This document shows, piece by piece, positions 43,209 through 51,085 of a DNA stretch of 64,000 nt (positions are counted from its first letter, which is position 1; each line of letters begins with the position of its first letter). The stretch is taken from contig NZ_CALIZG010000018.1 in NCBI RefSeq assembly GCF_938028775.1, positions 1-64,000 of the forward strand, written 5' to 3'. The stretch comes from Mogibacterium diversum_A (GTDB taxonomy: Bacteria; Bacillota; Clostridia; Peptostreptococcales; Anaerovoracaceae). The position numbers were made by a program, and so were the translations under genes. The notes below the pieces were generated by a model, which was given only the letters and a program-made list of their open reading frames with translations, ran no database searches and was not told the DNA's origin.

Positions 43209-43303
43209 CGCGGTATCCTGCAGAAGCTTCCGCCCCCGTCTTGGGCTTAGTTTCTGGTTGAGGCTTTTGACCCTTATTGGTCGTTAGTCTCCAGGATATT
43301 ATT
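43209..43303 (+). ncRNA. Candidate structured RNA co-transcribed with tRNA-Ser
   Basis: A closing helix GTATCCTG (43213-43220) with CAGGATAT (43292-43299) encloses two arms. One is CAGAA/TTCTG with GCCC/GGGC (43221-43256), and the other is GAG/CTC with GACC/GGTC (43260-43291). The fold is a three-way junction between a good promoter and a tRNA. It lacks the conserved SRP RNA tip and is not tmRNA or 6S by eye. It may be an unannotated small RNA or just a tRNA leader. Confidence 0.4.
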
Positions 43304-43306
43304 TGT

Positions 43307-43398
43307 GGAGAGGTACCCAAGAGGCTGAAGGGACTGGCTTCGAATACCAGCAGGCGGGTAACTCCCGTGCGAGGGTTCAAATCCCTCTCTCTCCGCCA
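43307..43398 (+). tRNA. tRNA-Ser (anticodon CGA)
   Basis: The 92-base gene has acceptor GGAGAGG/TCTCTCC, a D arm CCC/GGG, the anticodon loop TTCGAAT (CGA, reading UCG), a long variable arm (CGGG/CCCG) typical of Ser, T arm GAGGG-TTCAAAT-CCCTC, and an encoded CCA end. The last anticodon-stem pair is a C-A mismatch. Confidence 0.95.
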
Positions 43399-43399
43399 T

Positions 43400-43437
43400 A
43401 AAAAATAGGTAGCACTTTATGTGCTACCTATTTTTTA
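43400..43437. terminator. Terminator after tRNA-Ser
   Basis: AAAATAGGTAGCAC and GTGCTACCTATTTT form a perfect stem around TTTAT with a T-run. It can work in both directions. Confidence 0.9.
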
Positions 43438-43442
43438 TGTAA

Positions 43443-43470
43443 AGACAGGGATTTGAATCCCTAGGGGTTC
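43443..43470 (-). other. tRNA T-arm-like fragment in opposite orientation
   Basis: On the minus strand GGGATTCAAATCCC resembles a tRNA T arm, followed by an acceptor-like CTGTCTTTAC. It shares TTCAAATCCCT with the adjacent tRNA-Ser but inverted. It may be a scar of an element that used a tRNA as its target, or chance because the core is self-complementary. Confidence 0.3.
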
Positions 43471-43632
43471 TGCGGATGTTGGACAGTCCGAAGTGGCAAG
43501 GCGAAAAGCATTGAAAACAGGACTATCTCAAAAAATACTAATGCAGACACAACTAATAAGTTGATATGGAGGATTTTTACAGTGGTTTGTATTATAATAA
43601 GAAATATAAAACTTCTGTAAAGGAGATAAACT

Positions 43633-43746
43633 ATGGCACTTAGCTATAAACCCTTAGTAGATACTTATCTTGATTTAGGAACATTTTTAGCTAAAAAATT
43701 TGATTCTGTAGATGCTGTTCCTAATAACGGTTACATTGAATTATGA
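43633..43746 (+). CDS. Small protein of unknown function (37 aa)
   Basis: A 37-residue frame (MALSYKPLVDTYLDLG...) starts behind AAAGGAGATAAACT, a strong ribosome site, and its stop overlaps the next start (ATGA). It is acidic and probably soluble. Not recognised. Its strict coupling to two small membrane proteins suggests a three-gene unit. Confidence 0.55.
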   Translation: MALSYKPLVDTYLDLGTFLAKKFDSVDAVPNNGYIEL

Positions 43747-44069
43747 TAGCGATAACCATAATTATGGCTATTAACATAGTGGCATTGTTGTTTGTGCCTT
43801 TCTCACCTTTGGTTTTTTTATCAACATTGTTAATAGCAAAAAAATATAAAAATAATGACTATGGTGATTTGTTGTCAAAGAAAAATCGTATCGTGAGCTT
43901 TGTGGTAACAGTTGCAATAGGAGTAGCATGTGTGGTGTTGGCATACATACTGCCGTATCATGAATATTATCCCAACATTATTAGAAGATTGTGTGAAACA
44001 ATTGGAACAATAAATATATATTTCGCAATAAATATATTTATTACAAAGAAATCGGTGAGAAGATATTAG
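43743..44069 (+). CDS. Small membrane protein of unknown function (108 aa)
   Basis: This 108-residue protein has about three hydrophobic segments (about 1-30, 54-74 and 85-101) separated by basic loops (KKYKNND, SKKNR). It begins in the stop of the 37-residue gene and should be translated with it. No family is recognised. It sits in the accessory stretch after tRNA-Ser and is AT-rich compared with the core genes. Confidence 0.6.
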   Translation: MIAITIIMAINIVALLFVPFSPLVFLSTLLIAKKYKNNDYGDLLSKKNRIVSFVVTVAIGVACVVLAYILPYHEYYPNIIRRLCETIGTINIYFAINIFITKKSVRRY

Positions 44070-44081
44070 TAGGCATGAATT

Positions 44082-44267
44082 ATGGGAAGTAAGTACAGGT
44101 ATGTTCTATCAATACTACAAATAGTAGTTGGAATACTTGCCGCAATGGTTTTTATTAAAACTATTGTATATGGAGGCAAAGTGGAATTGAAACTAATATC
44201 GCTAATGGCAATGATATTAGGTGTAGCAAATGGAGTTCGAGGTATACGTGAAATAAATAAACATTGA
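44082..44267 (+). CDS. Small membrane protein of unknown function (61 aa)
   Basis: The 61-residue product has two hydrophobic segments (about 7-27 and 35-50) and basic ends. It lies 12 bases after the 108-residue membrane protein, so the three small genes form one unit. A hairpin at 44363 with a T-run is the probable end of the transcript. Function unknown; an immunity or toxin-like role is conceivable from size alone. Confidence 0.5.
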   Translation: MGSKYRYVLSILQIVVGILAAMVFIKTIVYGGKVELKLISLMAMILGVANGVRGIREINKH

Positions 44268-44362
44268 TAACAATGATTATTGCAACTCATGATGATAGAC
44301 TATCCTAATCATGCAACAAGATAATTTCAATGTAAATATAACGAAATATTTATAAATAATTC

Positions 44363-44399
44363 AAAAGGCTATTTATCTATTAAAGATATTTAGCTTTTT
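44363..44399 (+). terminator. Probable terminator of the small-gene unit
   Basis: AAAAGGCTA and TAGCTTTTT with inner ATCT/AGAT pairing form an imperfect stem followed by T-rich sequence. Confidence 0.5.
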
Positions 44400-44601
44400 G
44401 TATTTTATAAAATTTGAAAGGAGAATTAAAAATGAAAGAATTAGAAAAAGTAATGGAACAATAGTGAAGATTAAAAATAAAGATTAGACAGGTGGCTTTT
44501 ATGAAAACTAAATATATTAATTCGCATCGAAATTAAGAAGTTTTTCCTTTTCTAACCTTTATTGTCAAATTATGCTTATAATAATATAAGACGATAAATA
44601 A

Positions 44602-44700
44602 AAAAGCAGCAACAAGGCTGAAATACTTAACCTCATCACTGCAACTATCAATTTGATAGCTTCACTAGCTACATTGATTATAGCAATAAGGTATGGTTAA
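44602..44700 (+). pseudogene. Start-less fragment resembling a holin-like toxin peptide
   Basis: A frame of 32 codons without a start codon encodes a hydrophobic stretch (ILNLITATINLIASLATLIIAIRYG in parts) resembling short holin-like or type I toxin peptides. Upstream in the same gap (44268-44775) are two truncated frames with good ribosome sites, of 10 codons at 44432 and 11 codons at 44501. The gap therefore looks like decaying small genes. Confidence 0.3.
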
Positions 44701-44775
44701 GGCAAGGGGGATAACAATGACTAGCTTTTATCTAAACTAGCTAAGCCTATTAGATTAACATGTGGGAGGTCTAAA

Positions 44776-45228
44776 CTACCTACCACACAGTTGATCCCTA
44801 AAATAATCCTTCTGACTTTCGAACATCTTTACAGCCCTGTCGTAGAGACTTGTACCTCCAAACACATCCTCGATAGTAATCGGTAGATGAATCAATGCGA
44901 TATCAACACATAGCTCATAATATCCCATTTTGTCGAGATCCTTTTTAATTTCATCGACCATCCAAATGTATAAAGCGTAGTCAATGCCGCGGTCGACGCA
45001 GTTTCTTTCAAATCTTGCTCCCGCTTTAGTATTCTTTTTGAGTTTAGTTACTTCATCAGCAGCCAACTGGCGCTTGTGATATGTGTTACTATCGATAGCC
45101 CAAACTACGAAGAATAATATAGGCAGACCGAAAATCGTAAATAAAACTATACCCTTTGAAGCGTAGTCAACTATTACGGCTCCTATACCATCACCATAAT
45201 GAACCCATTCAGGAACTTGATTGCTCAT
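44776..45228 (-). CDS. Hypothetical protein with one membrane segment (150 aa)
   Basis: The 150-residue protein has one hydrophobic segment (about 24-44), followed by a soluble domain rich in charged residues with two Cys-containing stretches (ERNCVDRG, YELCVDIA). It is not recognised. It is alone on the minus strand in the accessory stretch, facing the small membrane genes and divergent from the FNT channel gene. Confidence 0.6.
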   Translation of the reverse strand: MSNQVPEWVHYGDGIGAVIVDYASKGIVLFTIFGLPILFFVVWAIDSNTYHKRQLAADEVTKLKKNTKAGARFERNCVDRGIDYALYIWMVDEIKKDLDKMGYYELCVDIALIHLPITIEDVFGGTSLYDRAVKMFESQKDYFRDQLCGR

Positions 45229-45405
45229 ATAAAAGTTCTCCAGTCTGTAAAGGTAAAATCTAACTATATTTTAAATCTTTTGACCGTAATTTGATGCATT
45301 TTAATTGTATTTATACTCCACATACATCCTGCAATAACTTTAATTCCAATCGCTTATAATGTATCATATTAAGTACTTATGAAGAGCGTTATCGGAGGAC
45401 GGCAC

Positions 45406-46176
45406 ATGTATAGAGAAGAGATCGCAGCTATTTCGAATGGAGCAGAAGCTAAGGTTAGACTTCTTAGAGAAAACCCTGGCGGATATATTATTATGTCACT
45501 ACTCGGAGGAATATACATAGGCTTCGGAGTGCTGATTTCGTATACTCTAGGCGGGCAGCTCCAGGGCCAGCCGTATGCTAAGCTCGTCATGGCTATATTC
45601 TTTAGCGTAGCTCTCAGCCTTATAATAATCGCTGGTGCAGAACTCTTTACAGGCAACAATATGGTTCTTGCTGTCGGGTATATGAAGCGTAAAGTGACGA
45701 TATTGGATGTCATCAAGATATTTGTCATCTGCTGGCTAGGCAACGTTATAGGTTCGGCACTTCTCGCTGGACTGTTTAATTTGACCGGTCTATATATAGA
45801 TGGTACTCAGGCAGCGGTAGTCGGTGCAGCAGCGGTAAAAATGAACCTTTCGCCTATTGCGCTTCTTACGAGAGGTGTGCTTTGTAACTTCCTCGTGTGT
45901 CTTGCGGTGTGGTGCAGCTTTAGATGCAAGACCGATGAAGGCAAGCTCATCATGGTATTCTGGTGCATCGTTGCGTTCTTTGCCACTGGGTTTGAGCACA
46001 GCGTAGCTAATATGACGATTCTTGCTCTTGCACTTATTAATAATGGTGGGAATGAAGCTGTTACTGTCGGTGGATACTGGTATAATCTCGGGCTAGTGTC
46101 GCTTGGGAATATGATAGGTGGAGTGCTATTTGTAGCAGTTCCGTATATCGTGGCATCTAAAGAGAAATCCAAGTAA
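45406..46176 (+). CDS. Formate/nitrite transporter (FNT) family channel
   Basis: The 256-residue protein has six hydrophobic segments and FNT-family features: GGIYIGFG (about 34-41), AELFTGNNM (about 78-86, the first broken helix) and NFLVCLAVW (about 162-170). FNT proteins move formate, nitrite, hydrosulfide or lactate. No formate lyase or nitrite gene is adjacent, so the substrate is not shown. ATG 45406 is chosen because GGAGG lies seven bases before it; an in-frame ATG at 45379 would translate that site. Confidence 0.9.
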   Translation: MYREEIAAISNGAEAKVRLLRENPGGYIIMSLLGGIYIGFGVLISYTLGGQLQGQPYAKLVMAIFFSVALSLIIIAGAELFTGNNMVLAVGYMKRKVTILDVIKIFVICWLGNVIGSALLAGLFNLTGLYIDGTQAAVVGAAAVKMNLSPIALLTRGVLCNFLVCLAVWCSFRCKTDEGKLIMVFWCIVAFFATGFEHSVANMTILALALINNGGNEAVTVGGYWYNLGLVSLGNMIGGVLFVAVPYIVASKEKSK

Positions 46177-46239
46177 ATTCATGAGGCGACAAGTAAATTC
46201 ATAAAATAGGATAAAATAAAGTTAGCGTTAATAGACTAA

Positions 46240-46266
46240 AAGAGGGGTGGCTTGCCATCCCTCTTA
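46240..46266. terminator. Terminator between the FNT gene and the convergent secreted-protein gene
   Basis: AAGAGGGGTGGC and GCCATCCCTCTT form a stem with one wobble pair and a two-base loop, in a convergent intergenic gap. Confidence 0.7.
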
Positions 46267-46298
46267 TCGCATTTAAAGTTTTTAATTATAAGGTTGTG

Positions 46299-46901
46299 CT
46301 ACTCTTCATCATCAAGCAGAGCAAATTCCCCGTAAACTGGTCTATATAGTTTGTAGTGGCTCGATGCTATTAATTTTCCGGTGCTCTGTTCGTACATCTT
46401 AACCTCATATTCTTCGACGGTATATACAGCTCTGAAACCGATATACTGTACCTTTCCTTTTTCGCCATTTAACACGACTGGAGCAGTTCCTTTATTATTA
46501 ATGTCATTAACAAATAAAGGCGTATAAGGTATATTACCAGTCATACGTTTATTAAGCGCATCAAGGGTATTTCTGTTCGTAAAACAGTTATCTATAGAAG
46601 CTTTATTCTTCACACGGTAACCAAGCGTATCGCCAGTTACGTATGCACGAAAAGTCACAGCCCTATCTGGTGTAATTGGGGCACCATCTACAGCACTCTT
46701 TGCGTTGCTAGATGAGCGTTTATAGGAGCTGTAATGTTTGTATTTTCTTATTAGCGTATTTCTGTAATAAACTCCATGGTACTGTTCAGACTTAGTGACA
46801 TGTTCGTTTGAATGTCCAAGCTTAGCGTTACCATAAATTGAAAGTACAGGCAGAGCTAAAACAATAGCAATCGCTATAGCTAATGCTTTTGATTTCTTCA
46901 T
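46299..46901 (-). CDS. Secreted protein of unknown function (200 aa)
   Basis: The start ATG at 46901 follows a perfect GGAGGTAGAATT site. It gives a 200-residue protein with a signal peptide (KKSKALAIAIAIVLALPVLSIYG in parts, about 2-25) and no later membrane segment. The mature part is basic and Tyr-rich, with an acidic end (LLDDEE). No family is recognised. It is a single gene between a convergent FNT gene and the next minus-strand pair. Confidence 0.7.
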   Translation of the reverse strand: MKKSKALAIAIAIVLALPVLSIYGNAKLGHSNEHVTKSEQYHGVYYRNTLIRKYKHYSSYKRSSSNAKSAVDGAPITPDRAVTFRAYVTGDTLGYRVKNKASIDNCFTNRNTLDALNKRMTGNIPYTPLFVNDINNKGTAPVVLNGEKGKVQYIGFRAVYTVEEYEVKMYEQSTGKLIASSHYKLYRPVYGEFALLDDEE

Positions 46902-47032
46902 AATTCTACCTCCAGTGCTTAAAGTGCATTTAAAATATAGAGGTGTTAACTGCTTGTACCATATAATTACCATATAAACTGATTAGTGTAAATGGGGGGT
47001 AGAAAAAACAATTTAATACAAAAAAGCAGCAA

Positions 47033-47281
47033 TTACTGCTGCTCATTTTTGTACTGCTTTAGCGCTTTGGAAAGCTGGTCCGGACATGATGTATCTTTGA
47101 ATCCGCATTTTATACCCTCTAGTCTTTCGATTACATCATCGACCGGCATTCCTTTTACTAGACTGGCTAGTCCCTGGGTGTTTCCAGCGCAGCCACCTAT
47201 AAATTCAACTGATTTTACTATGCCGTCCTCGATATCAAGATTCAAGAGCTGGGCACAGACACCTTCTGGCTTATATATCAT
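47033..47281 (-). CDS. TSCPD-domain protein (TIGR03905 type)
   Basis: This 82-residue protein has four Cys, including GVCAQ, GGCAGN, IKCGF and TSCPDQL, the last being the TSCPD motif that names the domain. The domain is also found at the end of some ribonucleotide reductases and may bind metal or nucleic acid. The free form is of unknown function. It overlaps the DUF1836 gene by four bases, so the two are made together. Confidence 0.85.
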   Translation of the reverse strand: MIYKPEGVCAQLLNLDIEDGIVKSVEFIGGCAGNTQGLASLVKGMPVDDVIERLEGIKCGFKDTSCPDQLSKALKQYKNEQQ

Positions 47282-47811
47282 ACTTTCTTCCTTTCTTCCG
47301 TTCTTTCTCGTCTCAGTTTCAGCCTACGCTTCACTATTAGCTGATAAGCGGCAGCTGTTGCAACGTCTTCAATTACTCTAAAATAATCCTGGGCAGGTTT
47401 GGTGTGAGAGATGCTGTCTGCATATGTCGCATCAATCGCAGCCTCAAGTGTACTGCAGTACAGGTCGTAAGATTTGGAAATCTCATATCCGAGGCTATTG
47501 TCATCATCGATAGCTGAAATCAGCTCGGCGATCTCTTGCACGTTAAATATAGACTTGAGCGTGACAATTACGAAAAGCCGCGAGATGGCCTCCTTGCCGT
47601 ACCTACGCTTTACAGGAGAGGGGACAACCCCAAGCTTAACGTAATTATTAACCATAGTGCTAGTCAGCAAATAGCTATCACCGTATGTGTCTTGAAAATG
47701 AGGATTTATCAGCGATAGCACCTGATCCATATATAGCGATATATCTGGCAGCTCATCCCAGCGCGGGAGGTGAAGCCTTGTGCTGTCCTGCATCATTTCT
47801 CTTTGTTCCAT
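47278..47811 (-). CDS. DUF1836 domain protein, MerR-like fold predicted
   Basis: The 177-residue protein fits DUF1836: LPRWDELPDISLYMDQVL in halves (about 14-31), LTSTMVNNYVKLGVVPSPVKRRYGKE in parts (about 49-74, which reads like a helix-turn-helix with a wing) and a helical C-terminal part. It may bind DNA, but this is inferred from sequence pattern only. AAGGA precedes the ATG. It is followed by, and coupled to, the TSCPD gene. Confidence 0.8.
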   Translation of the reverse strand: MEQREMMQDSTRLHLPRWDELPDISLYMDQVLSLINPHFQDTYGDSYLLTSTMVNNYVKLGVVPSPVKRRYGKEAISRLFVIVTLKSIFNVQEIAELISAIDDDNSLGYEISKSYDLYCSTLEAAIDATYADSISHTKPAQDYFRVIEDVATAAAYQLIVKRRLKLRRERTEERKKV

Positions 47812-47998
47812 AAGTTCCTTCCAGTTGTGCTTCTATATAGGATAGTATCACAGCTCGCCGTGAGCTTCAAATTTCTGATAACTTGTATTTTTCAACCATT
47901 TGCACATGTATGCCTGTATAAAAATCAAATTAAATATTGCTAAATCGTGCTAAATGGAGTATCATACAGCATATACCTAGATTATAATACTAAATAAT

Positions 47999-48015
47999 AT
48001 AGTTTTCAAAACTAT
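47999..48015. promoter_or_regulatory. Palindrome upstream of the acyl-CoA ligase gene
   Basis: ATAGTTTTCAAAACTAT is an 8-bp perfect inverted repeat about a single central base. It lies in the 322-base divergent gap (47812-48133), just downstream of a TATAAT at 47983-47988. It is placed to act as an operator. A repeated AAATCGTGCT occurs at 47942 and 48032. Nothing else is recognised in this gap. Confidence 0.45.
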
Positions 48016-48133
48016 TTTATAATTTTTTCGCAAATCGTGCTCCCTCGGCATGCCGGAACACTACGCTCTAGTGGATTTTGGTGGACGGTGTTTTTGTAAG
48101 GGGCAGGTGACAGTCGGATAAACGGAGGTAATT

Positions 48134-49849
48134 TTGGAGAATATTAGAGAGATAATGGAAGCTGCTGTTAGCGAGTACGGGGCTAACAAGGCGTTCACAC
48201 TCAAGCTTGGTGATGGAGAGTATCGTGATATTTCCTACAGCAGATACTATGAGGAGATTAGATGTCTCGGAGAGGCGCTACTATGTAGAGGCTTCTCGAA
48301 TACTAGAATCGTTATCATCGGCAAGAATAGCTACAACTGGTATCTCGCCAATATGGCAACTTTGTTAACAGGCAACATAACTGTGCCGCTCGATAAAGAG
48401 CTAAAGTACGATGAGTTTGAAAGCTCGCTCATTCGTAGTGAAGCAGAAGTTATCTTCTATGATGAGAAGGAGTCGGAGTCCGTCACTAAAGCAATTTCTA
48501 GTGGTAAGACTCGTATTAAGGCTGCATTTCCGCTATTCAAAGTCTCTGACAAGACGGATATATATGACCTCACAGTAGAAGGTAGGGAACTCGTTGATGG
48601 AGGCTCTCGCAAGTATGATGATGTTGTAATCAATCCAGATGCTATGTCGTTCATGATTTTTACATCTGGAACGACTTCACAGTCCAAGATTGTAATGCTT
48701 TCGCAACGTAATGTTGCTTCTAATGTTGTCAATACTATCGCCTCTGAGCAGATTTATGATACAGATGTCAATATTTCGCTTCTACCATATCACCACACCT
48801 TCGGTCTTACATGTCAGATTATCATGTTTGCTGCGGGTGCGTCGACTGTTTTCTGTGATGGGCTTAAGTATATCCAGCAGAACTTCAAAGAGTATGGAGT
48901 TTCCATCTTCGTAGGAGTACCGCTTCTCATCGAGACTATGTATAGCCGTATACTTAAGAAGGCTGAGAAGGAAGGCCTTTCTGGCAGGCTCAAAACAATG
49001 GGGAAGGTTGTAAGGGTTCTTGGAAAGGCACATATAGACATCAGAAGAACTGTATTTAAGGGAATTCTCGAGGCGTTCGGTGGAAAGCTTCGCATGGTAA
49101 TCCTCGGAGCCGCGGCTGCTGATCCAGAGTGCATTAAGGGCTGGAATGACTTCGGAGTTATATGTCTACAGGGATATGGTCTAACTGAGACCTCGCCAGT
49201 ACTTTCTGCAGAGAGACCTGCGTATAGAAGACCTGGGTCCGTAGGAATTCCAATCGAAGGTGTTGGAATGGACATCTACGAGCCTGATGAGAACGGCATC
49301 GGAGAGATAATCGCTCGCGGCGAGAACATCATGCTCGGTTACTACGAGAATGAAGAAGCTACGAACGAGTGCATTTACGATGGATGGTTCCACACAGGAG
49401 ACCTCGGATATAAGGATAAGGACGGATACTTTTATATCACAGGCCGCAAGAAGAACGTAATCGTACTGATGAATGGAAAGAACGTATTCCCTGAGGAAAT
49501 CGAGCAGGAGCTAAATGTACTTCCATACAAAGAAGAGGCGATTATCGTCGGTATTCCGAGTGCTGAGGATGAGCGTGACCTAGTAGTTACACTAAAGCTC
49601 GTGTATAACCCAGAAGGATTTGAGGGCAAGACGCCTGAAGAAATCAATGCGATAGTAAAGGCTGATGTTGAGAAAATCAATGACAAACTTCCTCCGTACA
49701 AGAGAATCAAGAGAGTATACACAACTGATGAACCTATGGAGAAGACAAGTACCCAGAAGGTAAAGAGATTCGTTGAGACTCAGAAGATTATCGATGAGGA
49801 GAAGGCTGAAAAGCTACGCAGGGAAGAGGCTAAGTCTGAAGAGGCATAA
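48134..49849 (+). CDS. AMP-dependent synthetase/ligase (probable long-chain acyl-CoA synthetase)
   Basis: The 571-residue adenylate-forming enzyme activates a carboxylic acid with ATP and probably transfers it to CoA. It has FTSGTTSQSKIVMLS (about 175-189, the AMP-binding loop), YGLTETSPV (about 350-358), DGWFHTGDLGY (about 415-425) and GRKKNVIVLMNGKNVFPEEIE in parts (about 434-454, including the C-domain). The catalytic Lys in EKTSTQKVKR (about 536-545) is present. TTG 48134 is the likely start, with GGAGG seven bases before it. Substrate chain length cannot be told. Confidence 0.88.
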   Translation: MENIREIMEAAVSEYGANKAFTLKLGDGEYRDISYSRYYEEIRCLGEALLCRGFSNTRIVIIGKNSYNWYLANMATLLTGNITVPLDKELKYDEFESSLIRSEAEVIFYDEKESESVTKAISSGKTRIKAAFPLFKVSDKTDIYDLTVEGRELVDGGSRKYDDVVINPDAMSFMIFTSGTTSQSKIVMLSQRNVASNVVNTIASEQIYDTDVNISLLPYHHTFGLTCQIIMFAAGASTVFCDGLKYIQQNFKEYGVSIFVGVPLLIETMYSRILKKAEKEGLSGRLKTMGKVVRVLGKAHIDIRRTVFKGILEAFGGKLRMVILGAAAADPECIKGWNDFGVICLQGYGLTETSPVLSAERPAYRRPGSVGIPIEGVGMDIYEPDENGIGEIIARGENIMLGYYENEEATNECIYDGWFHTGDLGYKDKDGYFYITGRKKNVIVLMNGKNVFPEEIEQELNVLPYKEEAIIVGIPSAEDERDLVVTLKLVYNPEGFEGKTPEEINAIVKADVEKINDKLPPYKRIKRVYTTDEPMEKTSTQKVKRFVETQKIIDEEKAEKLRREEAKSEEA

Positions 49850-49940
49850 TGGTCTCAATCTTAGAAATGCAAAAGATTTAATAATAGCAGCGGGGATATT
49901 TGTTGCTATTGTAGGAGTAGCTTTTTTCTATAACTATATA

Positions 49941-49987
49941 AAGCAGGAGGACATGCGGCATAGCGCTGTCCTCCTGCTTTGTCTTTT
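49941..49987 (+). terminator. Terminator after the acyl-CoA ligase gene
   Basis: AAGCAGGAGGACA pairs fully with TGTCCTCCTGCTT around a 13-base loop, followed by TGTCTTTT. Confidence 0.85.
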
Positions 49988-50028
49988 GTTTATTGAATTC
50001 TTGTATCGCTCAGCTTTAAAGCTCTGTT

Positions 50029-51042
50029 CTAGGCATCGATCAGCAGCTCAGCAATCTGCACTGCGTTAGTTGCAGCACCCTTACGAACCTGGTCTCCTGC
50101 GCACCATAGGTTGATACCGTTCTCGCATACAAGATCACGTCTGATGCGTCCAACAAATACGATATCCTGATCGCTAGTATCGATTGGCATTGGGTAGCTA
50201 AGTGATTCAGGATCATCTACGAGCTTACAGCCTTTAGCACTTGCGATAGCCTTTCTAACGTCATCAAGCTCTAGTCTATCTTCTGTGATTACGTTTACAG
50301 AGATTGAGTGCGAACGTTCAACAGGAACTCTTACGCATGTGCAAGATACCTTTAGCTCAGGAAGGTGAAGGATCTTACGACCTTCGTTCTGAAGCTTCAT
50401 TTCCTCAGATGTGTATAGGTTGTCTCCAAAACCTCCAATCTGCGGAATTAGATTAAAAGCGATCTGGTGCTGGAATACCTTTGGCTCTATTGAGCTACTC
50501 TCTCCATCTAGTACCTGCTTCGTCTGCTCGAATAATTCAATCGGTCCACCTGCACCAGCTCCGCTCACTGCCTGGTAAGTCGAGGCATAGAGCCCCTTGA
50601 TAGGGGAGAGCTTATTGATTGCGTTTATAGCAACAAGTGTGATTATAGTCGAGCAGTTTGGGTTCGCAATAATTCCACTATGCTTAAAGGCGTCCTCTGG
50701 ATTGATCTCTGGAACAACTAGAGGTACGTTATCATCGAGCCTATATGCGCTAGAATTATCAATATACGTAGCCCCTGAAGCCTTAATTGCATCGGTAAAT
50801 CTAATTGAAATATCGTTCTCCGCAGCACCGAGCACGAAGTCTAGTCCTGCAAATGCGTCATCAGTTGCCTCCTGAATCACGACTGTTCCGTACTTCTCAG
50901 TTTGAACTTCCTTGCCAGCACTTCTCTTGCTAGCGAGTAGTCTGAGCTCTGATAGAGGGAAGTCTTTCTCTTGAAGTACCTTTAGCATCTCTTGTCCAAC
51001 GGCACCAGTAGCACCGAGTATTCCTAATCTGTATTCTTTCAT
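50029..51042 (-). CDS. asd: Aspartate-semialdehyde dehydrogenase
   Basis: The 337-residue enzyme reduces aspartyl phosphate to aspartate semialdehyde, shared by lysine, threonine and methionine synthesis. It shows the NADP turn GATGAVGQ (about 10-17), the catalytic Cys130 in ANPNCST, SGAGAGGPIE (about 164-173) and the His in VERSHS (about 247-252). Length is standard. It is the last gene of a minus-strand run hom-lysC-asd, with about 40 bases between lysC and asd. Confidence 0.95.
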   Translation of the reverse strand: MKEYRLGILGATGAVGQEMLKVLQEKDFPLSELRLLASKRSAGKEVQTEKYGTVVIQEATDDAFAGLDFVLGAAENDISIRFTDAIKASGATYIDNSSAYRLDDNVPLVVPEINPEDAFKHSGIIANPNCSTIITLVAINAINKLSPIKGLYASTYQAVSGAGAGGPIELFEQTKQVLDGESSSIEPKVFQHQIAFNLIPQIGGFGDNLYTSEEMKLQNEGRKILHLPELKVSCTCVRVPVERSHSISVNVITEDRLELDDVRKAIASAKGCKLVDDPESLSYPMPIDTSDQDIVFVGRIRRDLVCENGINLWCAGDQVRKGAATNAVQIAELLIDA

Positions 51043-51085
51043 ATCTTATCTACTGGAATCTGACCGATCCCAAACCCCTTTCTTG

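Noticed and set aside
43209..43303. SRP (4.5S) RNA next to tRNA-Ser
   Set aside because: The conserved GGAA-type tip and flanking bulge of SRP RNA are absent.
49773..50069. Possible small membrane protein overlapping the acyl-CoA ligase end
   Set aside because: The hydrophobic stretch is read through the ligase terminator hairpin and into the antisense end of asd; no start with a ribosome site fits.
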